A DNA stretch of 64,000 nt, taken from positions 25,117,106 to 25,181,105 of the forward strand of contig CM055100.1 of assembly GCA_029204225.1 (NCBI GenBank). Reading direction: 5' to 3'. Positions 9,674 through 20,123 of this stretch are shown one piece after another. The DNA is from Diphasiastrum complanatum. Lineage: Eukaryota > Streptophyta > Lycopodiopsida > Lycopodiales > Lycopodiaceae. The translations under genes and the position numbers were made by a program. Position 1 is the stretch's first letter; each line of letters starts with the position of its first letter. The notes beneath the pieces were generated by a model. It did no database searches, was not told the origin of the DNA, and was given only the letters and a program-made list of their open reading frames with translations.

Positions 9674-12633
9674 TACATCCGTGAAGATGTGTGTGCAGCA
9701 TCAACATCTGACACAATGAGGTGATCCTAGACTCATGAGCCACCTCACACTTCGTGACATGAAGATGAATAATGTCTGATTTCAGAAGTGCGAATCCTTC
9801 AAGATTCATAGTTCTTGGAGATGGATCTACACATCGAGTAAACGATATTGGTTCACTATGGCTCAACACCAACGACAAAGACAGACGGCTCGAAGACATT
9901 CTGTTCGTGCCTACTCTGCAACAAGACTTGCTTTCTGTAGTAAGGATAGTAGATGCAGGGATGCGTGTGACGTTTTCTGACGAAGAATGCAACGTGGTTG
10001 ATGCCAGTACCAGTACATTGATCGCTCAAGGTAGAAGGAAATAAAACCTATATCATTTGAAGGTACGCCTACCTACAGATCAGGTGCATCAGACTCATGA
10101 TGACTCGCCAGACACTTTGTGGCACAAAAGTCTCTGCCAGATGAAATCAATGGCACTTTATCAAGCAAGCCATCATGGAGCAATAACAGGGGTCAGCATC
10201 TTGAATGCGACTAGTTCGGCTACCTGTGATGCATGTTTGAAGGGCAAGATGTCATGCACTCCATTCATCAAAGACTCCTACAGAACGACCAAGATTCTGG
10301 GGTTACTGCATTCTGACATTTGTGGACCTTTCAATGTGATCTCAGTAGGAGGTTCAAAATATTATATAGCCTTCGTTGATGATTATAGCAGATTTGCTAG
10401 AGTGTATTTCATTCAGAAGCACTTGATAAATTCACAGAATATGTTAATTGGTTGAAAGATGTACAAGCAACAAAGTGAAGTAGATCAGGACAGATAAAGG
10501 TGGCGAATACATCTCGAATCGCTTCATTGATTTCTGCAAAGATTGTGGCATCATTCAAAGAAGGACTGCAGCCTACACGCCGCAGCACAGATGCATGATG
10601 GCCTACTTGAAGGCTCCAAGGGTACTATGGACTAAAGCAGTAGCTACAATCGCATACATCCAGAACATGATAGGTAAGTCAGGTGTCTCTCACACGACAC
10701 CACATGAGCTATGGTGGGGTAGAAAGCCCAATCTGTCTCACGTCAGAATCTTTGGTTGTGCAGCTTATGCACATATTTCTGATAAGCTTTGAAAGAAGCT
10801 TGATGAGAAAGCCGAGCAGGAATTTCTGGTAGGTTATGACAACAATTCGTCATACTACAGAGTCTACATGCCAGACACGAACATTGTGAAAATAGTGAGG
10901 GATGTTAGATTTGATGAGAGCAAGACAATGGCCAATGATGATCCTATCAGCTATGAAGTTCTGAAGAGACAATACTATGACCTACCGCCAATGACAGAGG
11001 GAGTAGAGGACGAACACAAAAACGAAGAGTTTTGAGTCATCTCCCATTCGAACGACGAATATGAAGAAGAAAGATTCAAGAGACAGCCTGCTGCCACAGT
11101 TCCTGTAAACCAAGATGGTTCCGGACCGAGCAGAGCAGACAAAGGAAAAGACATTGCTATCCCAGGAGGATTTCCCAGAAGGTCGACTAGACCACAAAGA
11201 GCGCCAACAAGATATGTGTCAGACAGCTTAGCTTCCACATCAGAAGAGTTCTGCGGATTCAGTGACGAACCACAGATTTTTGAGGAAGCGATTGAAAGTC
11301 CAAAAAAGGACAAATGGATCCAAGCCATGAACGAAGAGATGGAGTCCATGAGGAAGAACCAGGTATGGACGTTGCAACCATTACCACATAAGCGCAAGAC
11401 TATCAAATACAAATGGGTTTTCAAACTCAAATATGGACCAGATGAGAATGTTATGAAGTACAAGGCAAGATTGGTAGCAAAGGAATTCTCTCAGAGATAC
11501 GGTATTGACTACTCTGAAACCTTCTCTCCTGTCATCAAACATTCGTCCCTACAACTATTATTTGCATATGTAGCAGCTTATGACCTCAGGATCCATGTTG
11601 TGGACGAGAAGACAATCTTCTTGCATGGCAAACTAGATGAAGAGATCTATATGGATCAACCCCCAGGATATGTCTCGAAATCACTCCCTGATTATGCATG
11701 CAGAATGCATAGAAGCATCTACGGTCTGAAACAATCAGTCCAACAATGGTACAAGAAGAAAGATCAAGCCCTAAAATCATTGGGATTCAAGCCTCTGTTG
11801 GCTGATTCCAATGTATATGTCAGAGTTACAGATGGGCTGATCATCATCGTGGATGTATATGTGGATGACACTCTGATACTTTGTAGGAGTGAGCAGCTGA
11901 TTGTTGAAGTGAAGACAGACATCTCGAAATATTTTGAGATAGTGGATATGGGAGAAGCCAGGTGTCACCTAGGCTTGCAAATTGAAAGGGACTATGAGGG
12001 AGGTAAGTTATACCTTCACCAGTCCAGATAAACCCAGAAGATCCTAGAAGACTTTGGGATGCTGAACTGCAAAGGACCGAATACTCCAATGCTCGTAGGG
12101 ATGGTGCTGACAAATGGTGATTGTCCGAAGACTAAGGAAGAGAGAGAACATATGCAGCTCACACCTTACAGGAAGCTGATAATGTATCTTGCTGACAACA
12201 CACGTCATGATATTGCTTATGCAGTATTCAAGATCAGCCAATTCAGAATGAGTCATCAAGAAGCAGACCGTTGTAGCCCAGTCATTATGCGAAGCAGAGT
12301 ACGTTGCAGCAGCGAAGATGGCCAACGAGATAATCTGGCTAAGGTAGTTCCTGGACGAATTGGGTGAAACAAGGAACGAGCCTTTGATTTTGCAGATGGA
12401 TAACACCTCTGCAATACATCTAACGAAAGATCCCGTGTTTCATTTCAGAACAAAACACATTGTGATCAAGTACCACTTGTTCATGGATCTAATTGAAAGA
12501 AGATGTTGCAGACCGCCTTCATCGGAATAAAAGACATGGTTGCTGACATCTTCAACAAAGCCCTGGATAAAGGACTCTTTGAGAGATAGAGGAGCAGTCT
12601 CGGGATCGTAAAGCTATCATGCTTTGAGAGGGA
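9674..12633 (+). pseudogene. Copia B protease, integrase, RT and RNase H (decayed)
   Basis: Continues the gag cut at 3,828. Protease tail: FIVLGDGSTHRVNDIGS, LEDILFVPTLQQDLLSV (9,772-10,044). Integrase: LWHKSLCQMKS, CDACLKGKMS, LLHSDICGPF, VDDYSRFARV, then TPQH joined directly to RCMMAYLKAPRVLW. The NGVAERKNRT-type segment kept in the relative at 63.6 kb is deleted in frame, about 15 codons. RT (11,216-12,031): KYKARLVAKEFSQRYGIDY, YVDDTLI. Then a RNase H relic: MDNTSAIHLTKDPVFHFRTKH. Several stops and frameshifts. It is less similar to A, C and C2 than they are to each other. Confidence 0.93.
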
Positions 12634-13835
12634 ACTGAAGAAACAAAACGTTTCTATTTACAAAGCTTTGCTAGCTTTCAACCCTCTGCCTGACGAAGAT
12701 GTCCACGAACACGAAAGTCAAGAGACACGAAGCACGAAAGTTTCGCGAACACTTGATTAAAAGACACAAACACGAAAGATTTGCGAACGAGAATCTTTTG
12801 CGGTCCAATACGAGAAAGTCAGACGACGGAAATGAAACCAACAACGCGACACGAAAAATGTCACGAAACCCGTTTTGCCCTCATGCTCTAAAGAGTATTA
12901 GCAAAGATCAAGCAAGTACCCAGAAGTACAGAAATATGATCTGATGGCATGACGTCAACAGATACTCCCTAGGTTGTGGCTAATCTGCCACTCTTGTAAT
13001 TCCCTTATTAGTTGTAGATGCTTAATCACTCTAATCTTAAAGTTACATAGAGCGACTATATACTTACTGGATGATACTTGAAACATACAGAAGATGAAAT
13101 AGTCTTATGCTAGTAAGCAATCAAGACGAAATACAGACAAGAAGTCCGCCTTCGTGCGAGACGAGTTCTGTGACTAGGATCCATAGTGATCCACAAGTCC
13201 ACTAGTAAGCGAGACATCCACTTGCAAGAGAACTGTATTTCTCTCATGCCAATGCACTACGTGGATCTGCATGCAGTGCCCTGAAGAATCAGAAGAAAAT
13301 CAATAGATGATCTTGTAGCCATTGTGCACATGTCTTCTTTTACGTTGTATGATCTTGAATGCAAATGTGTCTGCTGTTATTCATGCGTCTGATTCTCCCA
13401 TTCATTTCAATTCCTCAAATTGGTTGAATTTGTTGAATGCTGCATTAATTTACAAAATGTAGATCAGCAGTGCCTGACTACATTCTGGAGGACTGTAGGA
13501 GTGATTCAGCTGGTAGTGTCCAGCCACCACATCTGTACTCCATCTGAAATGCGTCGAATCGTGGTTGCTTCGCTTTCGCGACAGTTTCGCGATCGCGAAA
13601 CATTTTTCGCATTCTCATCAGTCAATTTGCACTTTTTCAATAAAGATTTTCAACTAGAAGTACTGAAAGGGTCCAATTCAGTTCATTTCTCATTCTCCCT
13701 CAATAAGGCTCACTATAAGGGGCTTTTGGTTGTAAAAATAGCGCTAATTTTGAGCAAAATTTTGGCTGCAGGTAGGTGGTGAACTCCCTGCAGTAAAATG
13801 GACAAAGGTATGTTATCTCTAAGAGATCTGAACCT
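12634..13835 (+). other. Probable 3' LTR and flank of copia B; no gene seen
   Basis: A purine tract GAGAGGGA near 12,626-12,633 follows the RNase H remnant, and TGAAGAAACAAAACG could be the LTR start, but I cannot find an end or partner copy. The stretch is rich in CGAAAG and TTTCGCGA words, including the perfect 18-bp palindrome GTTTCGCGATCGCGAAAC at 13,584-13,601. Open frames of 81 and 120 codons match nothing I know. Confidence 0.4.
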
Positions 13836-14070
13836 ATAGTCTTCTAGCAATTAGAAAGCGTATGGACACAATCCTATCACTAATGAACCAATCTAGAATG
13901 ATGAAAATTTAGATTCTAGTCTCAAACTTGCAAAATCACTCCTTAATCTATGATTTCTAGCAATATCTCACTTCAACTTTGACATACACTCAAAAAATCA
14001 GAGTAGATCAATTAATGCACCTAGTTCAAGCTTCAAATTTAATTTTTTGGCTGATCTAATCGAGTGTGTT
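13836..14070 (-). repeat. Antisense fragment of the N-family leader
   Basis: Reads as the reverse complement of about 16,890-17,120 in the leader of element N. Shared words include CACTCCTTAATCTATG-type, TGACATACACTCAAAAAATC and TAATGCACCTA. Similarity is clear but decayed. It shows another N copy was once here. Confidence 0.75.
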
Positions 14071-14284
14071 TTGTTTTCTTTGAAAGGTTGTTCTGGCAGC
14101 CCCTTGTTGAAACATCTGTTGATGACCAGATTGCAAACATTTTATATTCCACTCCATTCATTCATAGTTATTTCTGGTTTTGCACTAATAATGACAATAT
14201 TAGCCTTTTTATTGCTCTCTAGTAGGAACGATACCCGTTTATACTACAAATATCTATCATTTTACTGTTGGTATGCCGCAACAT
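14071..14284. other. Short spacer, nothing recognised
   Basis: AT-rich, with a 93-codon plus-strand frame starting at 14,047 whose protein is hydrophobic and unlike anything I know. Most likely retrotransposon debris. Confidence 0.35.
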
Positions 14285-14432
14285 ATATCAAAATTTGTCA
14301 GCCTGTTTGCAACCCTAACAGACCCTGATCTTTCATTTTATCACTTCCACAAATTCTGACCATACTCAGATTTTGAGAAAACAGCCTGATATACTGTCAA
14401 AATCCCTTATTTCTCACCCAAATCTTTGTCCT
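14285..14432 (+). repeat. 148-bp direct repeat, copy 1 (gypsy leader fragment)
   Basis: Matches 15,230-15,377 with a constant offset of 945 bases, no indels and few substitutions. The second copy lies in the leader of gypsy G1 after its primer site, so this copy is probably a piece of a second gypsy element of the same family. Confidence 0.85.
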
Positions 14433-14449
14433 TTATGAAGAGATCTTTG

Positions 14450-14682
14450 TCGTCGTGGCAAAGATGGTAACCATTAGACTTCTCATTTTCATTTGTTGCT
14501 TTTATGATTGGAAAATGCTACAACTTGATGTGTCTAATGCATTTTTGAATGGTTACCTTGAAGAAGAGATATACATGGATCAACCTCCAAGTTTTGTGAT
14601 GGATGGCAAAGAATCAAAAGTATGCCTACTTTTGAAAAGTCTTTATCGCTTAACACAAGCCCCAAGGGCTTGGTATAGGAGG
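14450..14682 (+). pseudogene. Copia RT fragment
   Basis: AKMVTIRLLI, QLDVSNAFLNGYLEEEIYM and LLKSLYRLTQAPRAWYRR form the fingers and palm start of a copia reverse transcriptase, open for about 77 codons. It is cut at 14,682 by the LTR of gypsy G1 and has no YVDD. The only odd core residues are YRLTQ in place of YGLKQ. Confidence 0.9.
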
Positions 14683-14986
14683 TTAGCCGCAATCTCATTT
14701 TATTACCCTTTGGGTGTTAATCTAGGATTTAGTTTAATCACCTTGCTAGTTGGGTAAGCCTTAGTAAGGTTTTGTATTTTGTCATCTTAGTTAGTTTCAT
14801 TTCTATTTCGAGCACTCGTTGGGTAAGCCTTAGTGCTTCATCATTGTTTTATTTTTGCACTCCGTCTAAATCTTGGTAAAAGACTTAGAAAGTGGACGAT
14901 CCTCTCTATACTACACCACATCGTGAATAGATCTAGCCAAACATTGACAAACCAGATTTACTTCCAACATTGGCGCCGTTGTCGCT
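14683..14986 (+). repeat. Gypsy G1 partial 5' LTR (last 287 bp) and primer site
   Basis: 14,683-14,969 aligns over its full length with 33,178-33,464, the last 287 bp of the solo LTR at 32.6 kb, and ends in the same CTTNNAACA style. TGGCGCCGTTGTCGC follows at 14,971, the Asp-tRNA-type primer site common in plant gypsy elements. The first 560 bp of the LTR are missing, replaced by a copia RT fragment. Confidence 0.9.
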
Positions 14987-15748
14987 TTTTAAGTTTTTTT
15001 TTTTTTAACCAAGCTTCTTCTCCTTTTTTTTGTGTATCTTTTGCTTTCGTGTTGTATGTTTGCTTGTGTGCTTGTCTCTATCTACCAACAAATAGCACGC
15101 ATCGTCTCTCCAGGTCCTACACGAGTTGTGGAGCAACTTCTTCAACCGGGGGGAAGCAACAAAAGAGTCAACTTGGGCATTTTCTTCAAAAGAAGTGACC
15201 CAAGTGACCTTTTTCACAACCAAAAAGGTATATCAGAATTTGTCAGCCTGTCTACAGCCCTAACAGACCCTGATCTTTCATTTTATCACCTCCACGAATT
15301 CTGACCATAGTCAGATTTTGAGAAAACAGCCTGATATACTGTCAAAATCCCTTATTTCTCATCCAAATCTTTGTCCTAGAATTCGCCGGCTTCACTAAGG
15401 CTAAATCTCATCAAGATCAGTCCTCTAGCTCACAGTCTAGCTACCATTGATTGTGTGAATGTCGATTACTGTGCCCAACATCAAGATAATTGTACTTCTC
15501 CACTCCCGATCGATCACGACCAATTACCTGATCTAGATACACCTATCATCAATATCAATTTGATTGACATTCTTCCACACACCATGATGAACTGCCAAAA
15601 GTTGCATGGCTACCTACTAATGAATCAGACAATTTATTCATTGATGACGAGAACGTCTTACGAATTCAGAATTGCCCAAAAGATATGGACATTTTTTATG
15701 TTCAGATCCTCAACTATATAGAAGCACTCGCACCTAGGACCTATCCGC
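14987..15748 (+). other. Gypsy G1 leader and short 5' coding remnant
   Basis: Contains copy 2 of the 148-bp repeat (15,230-15,377), then an open stretch 15,455-15,721 encoding an Asp-, Pro- and Ile-rich segment I do not recognise. It continues after the N insertion at 20,942. With N removed, only about 1.4 kb separates the primer site from the RT, so most of gag and the protease is missing. Confidence 0.6.
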
Positions 15749-16592
15749 TGTGAAAAATGCAAAAATAAGCTTGGTAAAGGCCAAAAATCTTGTATATAGA
15801 TAAACACACACGTGTGGAGCCTGTTCCCATGTGTGAAAATAGTGTACTTGTCATGTACCATAATCATATAGGTTGTACATATGATTTAATTCAAGTTCTA
15901 GTGGCTAAAAAGGCCAAAAACTAGTTTTCTAGACATATGACACATGGCAGCAATCTATTGATTGCATGAGCCACATCCTTTGGTTAGGTGTCATATCCCA
16001 TGTGTAGATGATAGCTCACATGTGTGGAATAAGCTGAAGTAGGCAAATTTTGACTTCTAGAAGATTTCCAAGTAGATCTCCATATAGAAGGAAAATGGAC
16101 CAAAAGTGCTCAAAAAAGAAGGTTTTGTCCAAGTGTCAGTTTTGCATGATGAATTATCATATGACAAAGCACCTTCACACATGTGAGATCATAGGGATGA
16201 TAAGTACCACGAGCTCCCACTTATTGTATATATAGAGCCACATTTGGCCATAATCAATGTGAGACACCAATCTTGGTTTTGGAAGCAATTTTGAGTGATT
16301 CTCTCCATTTGTCTACATTTGTTTTGATTGTTTTGAGGTTCTATCAATGTGTACTTGATTTTCAGGTTGGAGTCCGTACTCAGACAGGGTTTCTCACGTG
16401 GGAAACCAGAAAGTACACCTACCTTCAATTAATGATTGTTCTTGTTAGGATTTTGTGTCTAGAATTGATCTAGATTGATCTTAATCTCAAGTAGATTGAT
16501 AGATCAAGTAATCTGACAACCAATCCCTCTTGAGGATCGGATTAGGATCCACTCTTGGTCCATTTTGTACTTTTTCCACATGGTATCAAAGC
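15749..16592 (+). repeat. Element N 5' LTR and primer binding site
   Basis: The LTR starts TGTGAAAAATGC and ends CTTTTTCCACA at 16,580; TGGTATCAAAGC follows at 16,581-16,592, one base off the Met-tRNA match. TATA box TATATATAG is at about 16,225. CACACGTGTGG is near 15,807. The long-palindrome site at about 16,390 is decayed to CTCACGTGGG. Confidence 0.93.
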
Positions 16593-18181
16593 CTAGTACA
16601 AGAGGTTTTGTTGAAATTGATAGGGTTAATCGAAATCAAAGCCAAAATTAGCAGTATTTTGGAAACTGGTCAAATTTTGGGTAGCGAGTTGGATTTGATA
16701 GATATTCTCACAATTTTTGGACCAGAACTTGTTGTGGGCTGTAGGAAACTTTTTCACACGTGTGAGTCCGTACATCTCTGGTTTTGGCTGAGAAAATTCA
16801 AAAATTTGTACAATTTGACTCACACACCCAATTTGAGAGATTTTTGGTGCAAAATCAAGCATTTTCTATAGAGAATCTAATCCCTTGACTAGTTTTTGGA
16901 TTAGATCAGCCAAGAAATTAAATTTGAAACTTTAAATAGGTGCATTAATTGATCATGTCTGATTTTTTGAGTGCATGTTGAAGTTGAGAGAGATTTTGCT
17001 AAAAAACATAGGTTAAGGAGTGATATGCAAGGTGAGAGGTTGAAATCCATTGTACCATTACTCTAGATTTGTTCAAGAGTGATAGGGTAAAGTTTAGAAG
17101 CATCAATTTGCTAGAAAACATCTTTGGATCTGTCCTCCAAGTGAAACCTTTGAGAGTTTCTAGTGCATATAGAGCATCTATGCAAATCTTTTGTAGAATT
17201 TGACATAGATTGTCTTAAATTGAGAGTTCTAGAAAAGAGATTGAGATCCAAGTCACATTGTTCAACCCTACTCAATTTGTTTGAGTGATTGTAAGGTCTG
17301 AAAAGAGTCATTAAGGTGTCTATGGCAAATGTGTAGAGAGAGATCGAATTTTCTAAAAGTTCCTTCCTTTGTAGAGGGCAAGATCTAGAAGCTCATTATG
17401 TGTTGTTATTGGTGGAGAGTTTGTCTCTTCCTAGGTGATCAAATCTTTCTAAGTGGCATTAGCTCTTTGAAGCACAATATCTTATTGAGAAAAATTACAA
17501 CTTTTGATTTTGAATTTCATTCCAAGTCTTTAGAGGTAGAGTAATTGGTGGAATCCAATAGGGGTGATTGAATCAATTTCTTGAGCAAAAATTGACATAG
17601 TATGTATGAAACTCAAATTAGTTCTATTCAACTTTCTTTGTGAGAGTGTGAGGGTCAATTTGAGATCCCATTGGATGTCTAGAATGAGGAGGAGTCCATA
17701 TTTGAGTACTCATGCATGGTTGAGATCTTTGTGAATCTCTAGTTGTCTAGTTTTTTAAGCTTTGTGAAAAATTGGTGGTATAGTTTGTTGTCAAATCAAA
17801 CCAAATTAATTCTAAATCTCAAGTGTGAGATTATTTGGGTCAAGAGTGAGTTCAAAAGAAGTGATTAAGTTTGATTTTCATGTATTTGAAACAAAGCCCA
17901 TCTTTTGTTCAAGAATCTCAAGTGTTGAGAGAACTAGTCAAGTGAAAAGGAAAATCTAGGTGTCAAATCTTTTTCATATCCATTTCAACTTTCAAAAGAA
18001 AGAGTCATTGGTATTTGATGAGTCCAATAGGAGATTGGATCTGATTTTTTTTTTGATCTGATTCAAAGATTGTGTGCTTTTGTCTTAGTGATCAAAGCAA
18101 AGTTTCCAAGTGACTAGTCATTAGTGTGAAGATTGATTCTTAGGTTTGTGAGCTAGATCTTTTGTAGATCATTCTAGATTA
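16593..18181 (+). other. Element N long leader
   Basis: About 1.6 kb between the primer site and the first ORF, AT-rich and without a credible coding frame. It includes TTCACACGTGTGAG at 16,753-16,766 followed at once by TCCGTAC. The part at 16,890-17,120 recurs antisense at 13.8-14.1 kb. A near-gag ATG (MASIGDIL) appears at 18,259. Confidence 0.75.
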
Positions 18182-18880
18182 TTGAAGATGTTCAAATCTA
18201 GTCTCTTGAAAGTCACAAATTACATTTGTAGAATCATATCACAGGTTTTTATTCACATGGCATCAATAGGTGACATCCTATTGAAGGAAAGAAAGGATCC
18301 TAAGTACAACCTTTGTGGCAAGGGAGGATATATTTTCTCAAGATGCTACAAAAAGAAGACCAATCCATCCAAGGAGAACCAAAGCAAGGAGGCCGAGGTG
18401 AAGGATGGAGCTTCAAGTTTGAAATGCAAATACAAGAAGGACAAGTCCAAGGGAAGGTGTTTCCTTTGTGGAAAGGTGAATGAGGCTTGGAGTCTCACAA
18501 GGACTTGCAAGATTTGTCTCCAAGAGTCCATCACAACACATGTCAAATCTTTTGAAATTTTTCATTTGGAAGTGCGTTGTTTGGTTCAAGATGCAAAGAT
18601 AGATGTCACTTTTATGAAAATAACTTGGATTTATTATATGTCCTTGGAAAGTATTTTGCTTGGAACTTTAAATAAGTTCAAACTTATTGTTATGATCCAA
18701 GAGAAATCAATCAAGAATAAGGAGCAACAATCACAAAATGAAAATAGTTTCATTTATGCTATCATGTCAACTTATGAAGACCCATTTCGCTTTGAAGAGA
18801 TTTTTGTATCTCAAAGGTGGATTAAGGCAATACTAGTTGAGTGTGATGCCTTAGAAGATAGCAAAATATGTTTTCCTTGA
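18182..18880 (+). CDS. Element N first ORF: gag-start and zinc-knuckle remnant fused to integrase-RT linker
   Basis: 232 codons. From the internal Met at 18,259 the protein reads MASIGDILLKERKDPK, like the start of copia A gag, then jumps to a knuckle relic (LCGKGGYIFSRCYKKK, His lost), a lysine-rich stretch, CFLCGKVNEAW and CKICLQES. It ends with STYEDPFRFEEIF and QRWIKAILVECDALED, which aligns with the copia segment before RT (EPSNVEDALHSKEWYKAML). The gag capsid-like body, protease and integrase core are absent. The TGA at 18,878-18,880 separates it from the next frame. Whether it is translated is unknown. Confidence 0.7.
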   Translation: MKMFKSSLLKVTNYICRIISQVFIHMASIGDILLKERKDPKYNLCGKGGYIFSRCYKKKTNPSKENQSKEAEVKDGASSLKCKYKKDKSKGRCFLCGKVNEAWSLTRTCKICLQESITTHVKSFEIFHLEVRCLVQDAKIDVTFMKITWIYYMSLESILLGTLNKFKLIVMIQEKSIKNKEQQSQNENSFIYAIMSTYEDPFRFEEIFVSQRWIKAILVECDALEDSKICFP

Positions 18881-18881
18881 A

Positions 18882-19718
18882 ATGTTCATTCATAAAGATG
18901 AAAATTGTAAGTTTTCAATCTTAAAGGCAAGTTGTAAACTTCTTATGAGAATAAGTGAAGCATCCAAAGTGGACACTTATATACATAAGCAAGTAGTTAG
19001 CCTTATTGAGGAAATGCCTTTTGATTTCAATATTAGAAAAATCATGCCAAGTTGTGGTGATTTTTGGACTTATGTTTCTAGCATAAGTAATTTTGATAAT
19101 CATAGAAAGTGCATATTGTGTGGTCATAGTTGTTGTGATCATTATGAGACATGGAGGTCTCGGATTTCCATCAAGAAGGAGCACCATGAAGAGGATCTTA
19201 AAGAATCATCTCAAGGTTCAAGTGTGCCAAGGATTGAGGAGGAGAGACCTTCTCAAGTTGTGATTCCAAAAAGAAACTCAAGAAATATGGTTGATTCCAT
19301 GTGGCTCACATTTCAAGGGAAAGAGGAGCATATCTCATGTGGTATAATTACTTCTCTTATGTCATTTGATAAATCAATTTGCTTTAGTGAGATCATTGCA
19401 TCTCAAAATTGGAGTAAAGCCATACTAGTTGAGTATGAAGTCTCTCTTGAGAACATAGATGATGTTCTTAAAAAGTTGAAACTGATTTTAAATCAATTAG
19501 AAAGCAAATGGTTATTTCATCAAATGTATGCTCTTAAGTCATGTAAGAGCAAAAGTGATTTGTTCACTCATAGTTTGAAAATTTGTATTGAGGCAAATTG
19601 TAAACTCTTTATGAGAGTAAGTGAATCATCTTCTAAAGACACTTATCTCCATAATGAAGTATTTAGCCTCATTGGATCTGAGATTATCATGGTAAACAAG
19701 CATGAAGATATGATGTAA
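18882..19718 (+). CDS. Element N second ORF: duplicated linker-plus-unknown domain
   Basis: 278 codons, no catalytic motif. It holds two similar segments: CKLLMRISEASKVDTYIHKQ (near codon 20) and CKLFMRVSESSSKDTYLHNE (near codon 250). Each follows a SQxWxKAILVE stretch derived from the copia integrase-RT linker, the first being at the end of the previous ORF. A Cys/His-rich patch CILCGHSCCDHYETW lies between, and PKRNSRNMVDSMWLTFQGKE resembles the linker before copia RT. I do not recognise the CKL-MR-SE-DTY segment from copia proteins; it may be captured sequence or drifted copia. Confidence 0.6.
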   Translation: MFIHKDENCKFSILKASCKLLMRISEASKVDTYIHKQVVSLIEEMPFDFNIRKIMPSCGDFWTYVSSISNFDNHRKCILCGHSCCDHYETWRSRISIKKEHHEEDLKESSQGSSVPRIEEERPSQVVIPKRNSRNMVDSMWLTFQGKEEHISCGIITSLMSFDKSICFSEIIASQNWSKAILVEYEVSLENIDDVLKKLKLILNQLESKWLFHQMYALKSCKSKSDLFTHSLKICIEANCKLFMRVSESSSKDTYLHNEVFSLIGSEIIMVNKHEDMM

Positions 19719-20123
19719 ACACTTTGTTATTATAGCATGCATAGTCTTGCCAATCTGGATGAGTCTAATTCTCTAGATCGTGGTAACATGATGGTAGATA
19801 TTTGTGATCCTAATAGATCAAGAAGAAATCTTTATTTTCTCATGAAGGAGCATGCACACAAAGAAGGAGCAAGCCTCAAGGTCAAGCATCTACATGACAA
19901 TTGGAAGGAATCAATTTTGGAGGTGCTAGGATGGTGCAAAGCTCTCAAGCTCATCAAAGATGTCAACATCAAAGAAACACTATCATGGATATGGTGATTT
20001 CACATCAACATCAAGATCATTGGATGAGCTTCACACCTTTTGAACTAGCAAAGACCAACTCAGCACATGAAGTCAAGTTCAAGATCATCATGTTTTCCAT
20101 CAAGCTAGATTTTTGAGGAGGAG
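19719..20123 (+). other. Element N 3' untranslated part with polypurine tract
   Basis: Contains small frames (86 and 71 codons) of no recognised family, ending with CAAGCTAGATTTTTGAGGAG and the purine tract immediately before the 3' LTR at 20,124. Confidence 0.6.
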
